This document shows, in pieces, positions 10,585 through 20,610 of a stretch of DNA of 64,000 nt (its first letter is position 1; every line of letters starts with the position of its first letter). The stretch comes from Naematelia aurantialba. Lineage: Eukaryota > Basidiomycota > Tremellomycetes > Tremellales > Naemateliaceae. The notes below the pieces were generated by a model that was not told where the DNA came from, searched no databases, and was given only the letters and a program-made list of their open reading frames with translations. Location of the stretch: NCBI GenBank assembly GCA_021527695.1, contig JAKFAO010000002.1, positions 434,001 to 498,000 of the forward strand, read 5' to 3'. The position numbers were made by a program, and so were the translations under genes.

Positions 10585-12401
10585 ATGCTCTTCAAGTCGT
10601 CTCTCCTCGCCCTGCCATTGCTGGCCAGCGCCATACCCACTGCGAAGCCAGATGGGTTCACCCTGCAGACCGAGCCGCAGGATGTTCTTGCGGAGGATCG
10701 ATCTGGCTTCTCTCTCGACCTGCAGGATCTGCGACTCGTCCAGTTCCAAGAGGATGAGCCTCCTGTGTCAGTCGAGGCTTTCGATATGCCCTGATCAAGC
10801 TCACGTTACTGCAGCTGGATCACCGAGGCTGAAAAGATCGAGGCCAAGGCCAAGGGTCAGAGATTCTTTGACGTGTGCGTCGCGTGCCGCCTGTGTTTGT
10901 CCGTGCTGTGCTGAATACGTACCGTGTTGCAGGACCGATACGCCCACTCTTGGCTTCTCGGGCTTTCTTCTGCCTGAGACCCTCAACGTCAAGTACAGTG
11001 AGTGGGCCGTTCGTCCCTCTTCCTGACATTGTATCGCCCTGGTTGTGGCTGACGGGTTTAGGCTACCCTGTACCGGGCAACTACTCGAAGCCCATCAAGT
11101 CGCTGTTCAAGGACCTCAAGGTGGACGAGATGAAGGCGTTTCTCACCAAATTTAGCTCATACCGCACACGGTATTATCGTAGCGAAACGGGGCGACAGAG
11201 CCAGCTGTGGCTTCTCCAGCAGCTCGAGGAGGTCGCGGCCGCGCACCCCGGCGTGACGATCAAAGAGTTCCCCCACCCCTGGGGCCAGAACTCGATCATC
11301 GCGCGGTTCTCGCCTGCAGATCTCAAGGACGAGACCTCGCCCGTGACTATCATCAGCGCTCACCAGGACTCGACCAACCAGTGGCCGTTCCTTCCCGCTC
11401 CGTGAGTTCCCCACGCGGGTCTCGGCAGCACGGCCTAACAGGTCGCATGCAACTCGCTGACGTACCTGTGCTCAGGGGGGCCGACGATGACGGATCCGGC
11501 ACCACCTCGATCTTCACCTCGTTCGCCGCGCTTGCCGCTGCAAACTTCACGCCCTCCTCGCCCGTCGAGTTTATGTGGTTCTCCGCGGAAGAAGGGGGCT
11601 TGCTGGGCAGTCAGGCCGTGGCCAAGAGTTACGAGGACAAGGGGATCAAGGTCAAGGCGATGGAGCAGTTTGATATGACTGCGTGGGTCAAGGCTGGTGT
11701 CCCCGAGTGTGTTGGGATTATCGACGACTATGTCGATGCCGGGTTGACCGACTTTGTCGAGGGCTTGGTCAAGGAGTACCGTACGTCCAGCCTCTTGCAG
11801 ATCCCTTCTTGTGGACCCTCTTGCAGATCCCTTCTTGTGACCCCCTCTGGCAGATCACTTCTTGTGAACCCTCTTGCAGATTTCTGTTTGTGAACCCTCT
11901 TGCAGATCGCCGACTCCATCTTGCGGCGCAAGCAGTTTCCGCTCAGGACGCCGAGATGCTGACGGTCGCAGTTGACATCCCGCCCGTCCGCACGCAATGC
12001 GGCTACGCCTGCTCGGATCACGCGAGCTTTTCTAAAGCAGGCTACCAGAGTGCCTTTGCGTGCGTCCTCCTCTCGTCTTGGTCTTGACTGCACGTGCCCT
12101 TGTACAGGGACAAAATTTAGGGCTGGGCTGACAAGTCACGCAGGATCGAGTCGACGTTTGCCGATTCGAACCACAACATCCATACCACGGGCGATACCAT
12201 GTCGCATCCCGAGTTTTCCTTCTCCCACATGCGAGAGTGAGTGTTGCGTCCTGCGTCGCGGGTTGCGTCTTGCCCTGCGTCGTGCTCTGGGCCTTGCGTC
12301 CCAGTATTCGACCTGATCACTATTGTTTGATCGCCGCTGATCTGGCCAGGTTCTCCAAGCTTGCCATCGCCTTTTCCATCGAACTTGGCGGCTGGAACTA
12401 G
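10585..12401 (+). CDS. Secreted M28 leucine aminopeptidase (LAP1 type)
   Basis: A zinc exopeptidase that removes N-terminal residues from extracellular or vacuolar peptides. The N-terminus [18 protein letters not shown] is a signal peptide, followed by a propeptide. The two-metal site is present: SAHQDS (His), GADDDGSGT (bridging Asp), [11 protein letters not shown] (catalytic Glu and ligand Glu), EQFDMTAW (Asp), and [15 protein letters not shown] (His). The C-terminus is FSIELGGWN. The exon joint at 11780/11972 is deduced: only the acceptor at 11971 restores [20 protein letters not shown], so the 191-nt intron contains a tandem repeat with several unused TTGCAG sites. Other introns are 45-100 nt. 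The family call is firm; substrate range is not. Confidence 0.9.
11789..11905. repeat. Four-copy ~30-bp repeat with decoy 3' splice sites in the LAP intron
   Basis: Units read CCCTCTTGCAGATCCCTTCT plus TGTGAA, with variants. Each carries a TTGCAG (one has TGGCAG) that looks like an acceptor. The acceptor that restores the protein is downstream at 11971, preceded by GCTGACGG as the likely branch site. Confidence 0.85.
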
Positions 12402-12794
12402 GTGTCGAGGCGATTGTCGTTCATGTCGTACAGCTCGTTTATCTCGTACATTCGAACATTCGTACACTCGTACACTCATACATTCGTACACTCGTACACT
12501 TGTACACTTCGACCAAGATCATTTCTCGAAGGTCTATACCGTGCTATTCCGATTCTCAAGGCATTGTTGGAAGAACGTTTACAGTGTGCATCCATGTCGG
12601 TTTGTAATTGTAGTGTACTATGCATCTGGTGTATGCTTGCTGTCAGCCTCCACCCTCCCTTCTCTGTCTATAGGCCTCGTGAAAGACCGTGGGTCGGGGA
12701 GATAAGCGGGCAAAGTTTAAGATACAATACGGCACGGACAGAGTTAGTTGGCTTTCGGCAGACATGGCGAGCTGGAGCGCTATGCATGCACGAG
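12402..12794. other. Convergent region between aminopeptidase and SYN8, with a decamer repeat
   Basis: 393 bp. From about 12434 to 12508 there are around seven degenerate copies of a TCGTACACTC/TCGTACATTC unit. Nothing else is recognised. Confidence 0.7.
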
Positions 12795-14519
12795 TCATGT
12801 CTTGAATACTATGATCAACACCAGTAATATGAATATCAGAACAACAATCGTGATGGTGCTCCCTGGCCGAGTTAGTGAGTGCAATGCTTCGGAGCTTTTT
12901 GGACGAGAAGATAAGGGCTACGGGTGAGGGGTGCGACAGACTGCCTCTGTACGGAAACGGTATACAGATGGTGGGAGGTATACAGATGGTGGGAGGTATA
13001 CAGATGGTGGGAGGTAGATGGTGGGAGGTATAGATGGTGGGAGGTATATAGATGGTGGGAGGTAGATGGTGGGAGGTAGATGGTGGGAGGTACACATACG
13101 GTGGGCCGAGGGAGGGGAGCGTGGTGCACTCACCATACTGCTTGGCATCACGAGCGACCTTGTCCATCCGCCGCCGGGCTGACCCGAGCCTCGCTGCCGT
13201 GCGATCCATCTGCACGTCCGTGTCCTCTAATAGCTGGTGATGCAGATCGAGCTCGGAGCCGATTTGGATAGACAGCGTGTTTTGCCGGTTTATCGAGTGC
13301 GACAGGAGGTTGAGGCGCTCGTCTTGGTCTGGTGGGGCGTTGGCAAGAGATTCAATGATGCAAGGCAAGCACAGGACGCAAGGCAAGCACAGGACGCAAG
13401 GCAAGCACAGAACGCAAGGCAAGAACAAGACACAAGACACAAGACACGACATAAGGCAAGACACAGGACACAAGACATGAGAAGCAAGACACAGGACACA
13501 AGACACAGGACACAAGGGATAAGCGATAAGGGCCAAGAACAAGCGGCAAGACATACGAACAAGCGACAAGGGATACGGACAAGGGACCCTAAAGACACAA
13601 TCGACTCACCATCCATCAGCACCTGCTGCTGCGACAACATCTCGTGCGGCGTCGCCTCGTCGTCGTCCGGCTCGTCCCTGAACGGCCGGTCGACCGCAGG
13701 CGTCGGCGGCTCGACGTTGAAGCTCGGGACAGCGGGCGGCGGAGTTGGCGTTGGGGGGGTCGTGTCGATTTTGGGCAGGGGGGAGGGGGAGGCGGGCGGT
13801 GATGGTTTCCTGATACGCTTAGCCTCCAACATCCGACACCCACACCGACGCCCGACATCAACACCCACACCGACATCAACACCAACACCGACACCAACCC
13901 CAACACCCAACACCGACATCAACACCAACACCCAACACCAACACCAACACCGACATCAACACCAACACCCAACACCAACACCAATACCAACACCAACACC
14001 AACACCAACACCAACACCAACACCAACACCAATACCAACACCAACACCAACACCAACACCAACACCAACACCAACACCAACACCAACACCCAACACCCTC
14101 CCTCTTCTAGCTCCCCATTCCATAACACAGCAGGCAACATCCAACGCGACTCACCTAACCTCCCTCCTCAGCGTCCGCGCCTTCTCCCTGCCCACCTCGT
14201 CCTCCTCCAGCATCCCAATCAACGAATCATACACCTCCTCCAGCTCCCGCACCTCTGCTGCCCGCGCGTCCTCCCGCCCCTTACGCTTCGCCTCGCCGCC
14301 CCTCCGTCCTGCACCCACGACGAGGCCCGCGTCCTCCAGCGCGCGCACCTCGGCCAGCTGGGCAAGTTCGCCGCGGATCGAGCTCAGGTTCCGCGTGATC
14401 TGGGTCTGGCTCGCGGCCGACGGCGGCAGGCCGAGAGACAGGACCCGCGATCGTTCCAGCAGGAGAGAGGAGGTGCTGGTCAGGCGTTGGCGGAGCGACG
14501 CGAGTTGGCTCGAGGACAT
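12795..14519 (-). CDS. Qc-SNARE, Syntaxin 8/Syn8 type
   Basis: Four exons (14519..14155, 13809..13610, 13328..13134, 12862..12795) total 828 nt, giving 275 residues; all three joints keep frame. An N-terminal helical region starts [21 protein letters not shown] Pro-rich linker follows, then a SNARE motif from about residue 178 ([20 protein letters not shown] ... [20 protein letters not shown] ... [12 protein letters not shown]) and a single C-terminal membrane anchor ([19 protein letters not shown]). It acts in endosomal/vacuolar membrane fusion. The three introns (345, 281, 271 nt) together exceed the coding length, and each is built on a different tandem repeat. Low doubt about SNARE identity; Qc subclass from layout. 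Confidence 0.85.
12957..13095. repeat. Minisatellite in SYN8 intron 3
   Basis: About nine copies of GATGGTGGGAGGTATACA and its shorter forms (GATGGTGGGAGGTA) inside intron 13133..12863. Confidence 0.95.
13358..13570. repeat. Minisatellite in SYN8 intron 2
   Basis: Starts with near-identical 18-bp units (AAGGCAAGCACAGGACGC) and decays rightwards to shorter ACAAGACACAAG-like units. It lies in intron 13609..13329. Confidence 0.9.
13853..14098. repeat. Hexamer array (ACCAAC)n in SYN8 intron 1
   Basis: Roughly 245 bp of ACCAAC units with occasional AATACC, CGACATC and CCCAAC variants, within intron 14154..13810. It leaves long artificial open frames on both strands (Val-Leu or Thr-Pro runs). Confidence 0.95.
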
Positions 14520-14715
14520 GCTTGTTGCACTATGAACACGAGTGGCCCAACGACTGGTTAGACGCTCGGTCACCCGAGTGATGCATCGTGCGCCTATCTG
14601 TTCTCCGTCAGTTCAAGCGGGCGCCTACCTGCGTGCCTATCTTTTGGGCAAGGTAGCTTCGTCGCATCACGCATCGTGCTGTATCATCACTTCGGTCCTC
14701 TATACTTCATCTCTA

Positions 14716-16484
14716 CTATCCCACGCGAACAGCCTCGGCTGCTTGCCCCTTGGCCCCCTCCAGACTGACCATCTGCACCGGCTCCTCCTCGGCCCGGCCA
14801 ATCAATCTGCTCATATGCGCCTTGACGGTAAACTTGCTCTGCGCTTGCCTCCAAAGCCTCATCGCGCCGTCCAGATCCCCCTGCAGGGCTTTACGTCTCG
14901 TCTCGCTGGTCGGGTGGGTGCGCAGGAACGCAAGGCGGTCTTGAATAGTGGTGGGCTGTCCCGCCGCTGCCGCATCCGCTTCCACGGCACCCATGAACTC
15001 CCACAAGTCGAGTCCTGCGCGCGGATCGTATCCCGCCAGCGCCATGAGCTACAACGGAATGTCAGTGTGCTGCAACCGTGCACGATGAGTAAGAGCTCTC
15101 TCACATCGAGTCCGACCTTGTCAGCCTCCATCTCGAGCTTGCGCGAGTATGCGCGTTGTGCGACCACATCGTTCAACCAGTTGATGAATAGCGCCGCCGA
15201 GTCGGTGACACTGTAGAATAAGTATGATGGTAATCCACGATGAGAGTAGAGAGACGAACAATGGGAAGGAGATGGTCAGTGCGAATGAAATTCCCCGTAA
15301 GACGTCAAAAGCAACGGCAGCGAGATTGAGGAACTGGATCCCGTCAGCGTCTTATACGTCAGTTGGGGCAGCCGACTTACTCCCATGTTCTCTACGCTAT
15401 GCCGCTCTGCGACATGAGCAATCTCGTGGCCCAGGATTGCGGCCAACATTGCGTCGTCGTCGGGTAGAGCCTTGAGCAGACCTGTGTACACGAAAACGTC
15501 CTTGCTCGGCAGAGCGAATGCATTCAGTTGTGGCTACGAGACTCAGTATACAGCTCGTCTCGAAGAGAACAAAGCATAAAGTGCTCACCGAGTCAATGAC
15601 ATACAAGTTCCAATCGGCGCTTTCCAGCTTCTTGAGCGGATTGCTGCTCGTCGGTCTAAAGGGCATAAACGTGCTCTGCGCCGTCCCGCTCGGCTTGTAC
15701 TCGTCTCCTTTGGGTCGGTTGGGTCCCGCCTCCCGCTCAGCAATGACTCGTCCCAGTTCCGACGATCGCGGCGGCCACGACGCGCTACACACGATCGTGT
15801 GTTCCTGCTCTTCCAGAGCCGTCACGAGGCGCGTCACAACGCGAACGACCTTTTGGGCCAGCGGGTCAGAGGGAGGGAGGAGCAGGGGGCCGTCGTTGTG
15901 CAGGACCTCTTGGTGTCTGACGTAAGCTCGGGTGGACGAGTTTGCTCACTTGCGCCGGGACCAGGCGAGTTCCTCGTGCTCCGACATCAACAGCAGCCGC
16001 CACCGACCGGAATGTGGAGCCTGGTCCAAGCCCAACGCCAAGACGACACATATCGCGAAGATCTGGGCCACGTTAGAGGGACGATCAAGTACGCCAAGGG
16101 GCAGCTCACTGGGATTTGTATCAAGAGGAGCGAGGTGCGCCGGTACTTCCGCCAAAGCTTGTAGCGGAAGACAAACGGGAGAAAGAGGAGGCTGAAGCGA
16201 GTGATGGTGAGGAGCCCGCTCTTCAGCGCCGGGAAAGAGACGAAGAACACATCCTGTCGCCGTCTGGAGGGGTGAAATGCGCGCCGAAAGACATGAGATG
16301 GGAGGATCGTCGAAGTAGAGCTGGGCAAGCGTCGGTATGATTGGGGAGAGCGGGTGACGACGATGGAGTGGAGTGGTTGTGGTCGAGTGCGAATAGGAGG
16401 TTGTGAGGTGGTCAGGAAGCGTGTTCGAGCTGGCACAAGGGGCACAGCCAGGACGCTAGGCAAGCCTTGGAACTTGAGCGGCAT
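14716..16484 (-). CDS. OMA1: Mitochondrial M48 metallopeptidase OMA1
   Basis: Inner-membrane stress protease. Start MPLKFQGLPSVLAVPLVPAR gives an Arg/Ser-rich mitochondrial presequence; an upstream in-frame ATG (16631) would bury it, so 16484 is preferred. Then RYKLWRKYRR, a membrane segment (IFAICVVLALGL), and RLLLMSEHEELAW. The M48 core follows: NAFALPSKDVFVYTGLL and the zinc site GHEIAHVAERHSVE (HExxH), a hydrophobic region near NLAAVAFDVLRGISFALT, and KLEMEADKVGLD with the third zinc-ligand Glu. The C-terminus has FLRTHPTSETRRKALQGDL, the conserved THP-S-R segment. In yeast and animals Oma1 cleaves inner-membrane substrates when potential falls. It is tandem with SYN8 and divergent from the glycosidase gene. 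Confidence 0.9.
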
Positions 16485-16943
16485 GGTCGCTCGCGGTGGA
16501 TGTCGCGTCGACGAGCACGAGCACGACGACACCGTGTAAGGGGGGGGAGGAGCAGGAAGGAGCGGGAAGGAGCGGTTAGTAGCGGGAGCTCCCTGCATTA
16601 GCGGAATCAATGCCAGCATTAGCGGAGTCAATTTCGGAACGAAGAAGGCCGGATGACGTCATCTTCTCCCGCTAGAGGAATGTCAAGTGACCGGGTAGAC
16701 GGTCTCCGTCTGCCATCTCTCCTCGTCGTCTCTCTCTCTCTCTCTCTCTCTCTCGCTCTCTCTCCTTCTCTTCCGTCTCTCCCAACTTGGGGACACTTAG
16801 CGTCTCTCTGGTGGAGTGGGGACTCAGCATGCATGTGGGCTGACGGGTCCCTGTCCCGTGCAGCCGTCCGGACCGGTATAAGACCAGGCCGGCGTACGGT
16901 GTATTGCTGACCATCCCCCCGCCCTTCTCTGCTACCTGCAAAG
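16485..16943. promoter_or_regulatory. Divergent promoter, OMA1 and secreted glycosidase
   Basis: 459 bp. It holds a (CT)n tract at 16731-16760 and a TATA-like TATAAG at 16877-16882, 62 nt before the glycosidase ATG. A direct repeat AGCGGAATCAA / AGCGGAGTCAA lies near 16600-16632. Confidence 0.5.
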
Positions 16944-19900
16944 ATGATCGTTCCATGGCTACTGACGGCACTAATCTGCGGTGCAGCTCTGGCTCATGCG
17001 CAGAACTCCAGTGCCGGACTCGATTTCGGCCCAATCGACTTTGCGAGCTACAACAACTATGTCTACCGAGACAACATCACCGCGTGCCAGATTGTCATAT
17101 CCGAGTAGGTTCTTGTGGAGCGTTGGGTAGCCTGACACCCAGTACGGCTTCTTCTTCAGCCCCCGCACGATTCATCACGGCTTTTCCGAATGGGAATACT
17201 GGAGCAGCGGTATACTTTGTGCCGAGGAACACTACAGCCAACTCTACTTTGGGCGTCACCCTCGATCCGACGTCGGTCGTGTCTTACTTTGCCCCGAGCG
17301 ATAACCAGACTGGGGTACAGGGAAATGTGAGCGTCTCGGGTGATCTCGAATTTGGCGTGACCCTCAGTGAGTCTGAAATCTGTGTTGACTGGCGCATTTC
17401 GTGCTACTTTTGCACAGTCCACTTGTGTCTGGTGACTTGTTCTTTCTTGGCATCCTCCGTTCCTTGCGGGGACGGCAATGTCATGTCGAGACGTGTGGCG
17501 CTGATTGTCGTTTCAGTCGGGGGAGTGCGGACGGTACGGGACTATGTCGAATCGGGCGGAACAGTCTTCCATACCATTTTCAACTACACGCTGGGCTATC
17601 ATGACAACTCGACGGTCGTGCTCGTCCGAAACTGGATCAACGGGACGACAGTGCAGTATTTTTCATGGCAGGCTACGGAGAACGGCGTCTTCAACGTCAC
17701 GCCGAATGCCAACGCCACGCTCCCGCCGGAAATCATTCTCACCCGGCCGGACACGTCGCAAAACGCCACATTGCGGTTCACAAGCTCGTTCAACTTTACC
17801 ACCACGACGCCAGCCACGCCCTTCGTGTCGCTCGACGGACTGGGCAGAGAGAGTCTCTTCCTGACGCCCACCACGGCGGGCACGAACAACGTCACTTCTG
17901 CACTGACCAATGTCCTCGCTGCGATCCAGAACAACGGGTCAGCAATTGCCGACCAGACGGCGTTCCTCGCCTACTCTACTAAATTCCTGGCAGGCGGGTG
18001 GCGGTTTTTGACGTACTTTGGTAGAGACACGATGCTGGCCCTCCGCCTGCTGTTGCCTGTCATCTCGCAGACCTCGGCCGAGGCCATCCTTGGCGCCGTC
18101 CTGGAGCGCACAAATGACACCGGCACGCTATGCCACGAAGAGACCATCGGCGACTATGCAAGCTTTGTCAATATGCAGAACAACCAGAGCGAGCTCGGCA
18201 ACACCCCATATTACTCTTACGTCATGCTCGATACAGACTTTCTCCTCCTCCCCGTCCTAGCAGATTACTTTACCGCCTACCCACAAGGGGCTAACCGGTC
18301 GGCAGAGTTCCTGGCCAGCGAATCGACGCTCATGAACGGGACGTTTCAGGAGTTGCTTCTGAAGAATGTGGATCACGTCATGAACCTGTCAATGGCGTTT
18401 GCCAACGATCCAAAGAGGGAGAATCTCGTCCCGATCCGCGATCCGACCGTAGGCGACTGGCGCGACTCGAATACAGGCCTTGGGTACGGCATATACCCGT
18501 TCGACGTCGAATGTGAGTCTCTCTCATCTGCTCCTGCCAAACACCCCTGAATCCACCCCCCTTGGTCGCATAGTAATACCTATGCCAGTTGTTGAGGATG
18601 CTCATGGACAGGCGCCCTGATCCCCTCGGCATTGCGAGCGATCGCGACCCTTACTAACGCCGGCATCCTTCCCTCCAACTACTCGAACGCATCGACCTAC
18701 GCCGACATATGGGAGACCAACGCCTCCCCTCTCTTCCAAGTCTCCATCTCGCCTGCCGCCGCCGAATTATCGTTGGAGAATTATGTCCAAGCCGCAAACC
18801 TAAGTGATGCTCTACTGTACGGTGCAGGAAGTCTGAATGATTCTCAGACCGTATCGGTGAATGGTAGTTATGGGTGGGGCGAGGCTGGCCAGATCATCGG
18901 CGGTGGCGAGAGTGGCAATTCCAGCTCCAATTCCACGTTTTACGCCTTGTCCCTCAAGGCAGACGGCTCGCCTGTCGAGGTACGTCCAAGCCGGTGCTGC
19001 TTCAGCTCCACTTTCAGCTTCAGATTCGGTCTGAGAGGCGAGTGAAAGGAAGCTAAGCGAAGGGACTGGGAGGGAAGAGAAGAGAAGAGAAGAGAAGGAA
19101 GAGCTGACGAGCAGGTGCTGCATTCCGACTTGGGGTTCGTGTTGCTGTACGGCAACAATGTGTCGCAAGGTATCATCCAAGCTGTGGTCGAGGCGCTGCA
19201 GCCGTATCCCCGTGGTGTGTATTCGTTCCGTCTCGCCGTTTCCCACGCCTCCCTTGAACATCCTGGATTACCCACCTGTCTTCTGTTCGCCCCACATGTC
19301 CATGGAACAACCTCGCCCGTGTTGTCCATTCACCCCACACCCATCTCATTCCTATTTGCCCGCCCGCGCTTTTCGGTCCACTTTTATACAGAAAACTGAG
19401 CTGAGCTTTCTGTACAGGACTCTTGACAAACGTCGGGATGGTCGTGGCGAACGCAGCGTACGACACCAACAAAACCAACATCGAGGTCAGTGGCGAATCC
19501 GTCTTCCTTCCCGTCGTCCATCCCGTCGTGCTTCCTCGCCTCGTCTCATGCTCCGACCGCTGTACCTAATGCTTCTGCTGTGTTCGGGTCCCGCGAGTGG
19601 ACCTTGATCCGCGGGCCAGGTACCGAGGCCAAAACTGACGCTTGCTGTTGGTGTTCAGACATTCAACAATCTCCAATACCACGGTGCCGTCAGCTGGTCG
19701 TGGCAACAGGGTCTGATGGCTGCTGGACTGTCCCGGCAGTTGGGGCTTTGTGGGCTGTCAAATGCGACGCAGCTAGAGACTGTGGTGGCTGGTACGTGTC
19801 TTATCCTCAATCCCCAACCTGTATCCACGCCTCTCCTTCTCGATGTCCGCTCCTTATATGCGCTCCCTATATCCGATCCTACCCCGACTCCCAGCCATCC

Positions 19901-20290
19901 TCATCCTCATCCCTGTCCTCAATTGATGCCCATCCACACATCTTCCCGACGGAGACGTAACAAGCGCGCCTCAGCTGACAATGCGCGAAAGGTACGACTC
20001 CACCATGGTGCAGCGACTCTGCCCTCGTCACCTCCCTGGCCCAAGCGCAAACGCGACTATGGGACGCCATCGCCGGCTCCGCACCAGCGCTGTACACCGA
20101 GGTGTTGAGCCCGGTCTTCTCCGCGCAGAACGGCACCAACGCCACCAGTGCAGGGACGTTCACCATTGGCGACCTGGGGGCCATCAGCCCGACAGGCACG
20201 GAGGGGGACGCCATCCAGTTGTGGAGTTATGGGTTCCTGGCCCAGGTCGATCCGAGGACCGGGCGGCCTGTGGCCCAGGGGTTCCCGTGA
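16944..20290 (+). CDS. Secreted six-hairpin glycosidase-like protein (debranching-enzyme-like)
   Basis: Signal peptide MIVPWLLTALICGAALAHA, then a lumenal/extracellular protein of about 780 residues with more than twenty NxS/T sequons. The central part has FLAGGWRFLTYFGRDTMLAL, resembling the F-WGRDT block of glycogen-debranching-type (alpha/alpha)6 glycosidases, then GTLCHEETIGDY, DPTVGDWRDSN and IYPFDVECALIPSALRAIA. Tail exons (VSWSWQQGLMAAGLSRQLGL; AIQLWSYGFLAQVDP) also fit a helical toroid. Substrate and catalytic acids cannot be assigned from this alone. About eight introns, several over 100 nt late in the gene; 19061-19107 has an AGAGAAG patch. End-of-gene exon joints between 19960 and 20100 are less certain. 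Confidence 0.65.
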
Positions 20291-20610
20291 CCGCAAGGCT
20301 GGTGGTTATGATTCATTGGCGACCTACTGTACGTGATTGACGACATCAAGTACAGAGTGAGTCAGCGGATCAGGCGAGTGGCGGTGGTGGGGATCGGGCA
20401 ACGGACGATCGGGGCTGAAAGTATAATACTCGTCATCGCGTGAATTGCATGTACTGTACTGTACTGTACCTCTGTCCCACAGGAACACTGTACGATTGAG
20501 AATGCAGGCGTGCGCGTGTGCCGCCGCGCCAATCACACGAGACGTGCAGCGTCATGGCATGATCGTCGCGTGCCAGACGTAGCTATGTCAAGATATGACC
20601 AGCCTCACGA
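20291..20610. other. Convergent region between glycosidase and CASP genes
   Basis: 320 bp with a short (TGTAC)n run near 20450-20468. Nothing else recognised. Confidence 0.6.

Noticed and set aside
12150..12175. B-box-like GATTCGAACCA as a possible tRNA
   Set aside because: It is in a LAP coding exon and has no A box or cloverleaf. A similar site at 29107 is coding in VMA12.
12957..13095. Regular repeats considered as a CRISPR array
   Set aside because: No unique spacers between units; the genome is eukaryotic and the array is intronic.
13853..14098. Hexamer array considered as interstitial telomere repeat
   Set aside because: The unit ACCAAC/GTTGGT does not match TTAGGG-type fungal telomere repeats, and it sits in an intron.
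13237..14535. A 432-codon plus-strand open frame with long Thr-Pro runs
   Set aside because: It is antisense to SYN8 and is kept open by the (ACCAAC)n array; the minus-strand exons carry the SNARE motif and membrane anchor.
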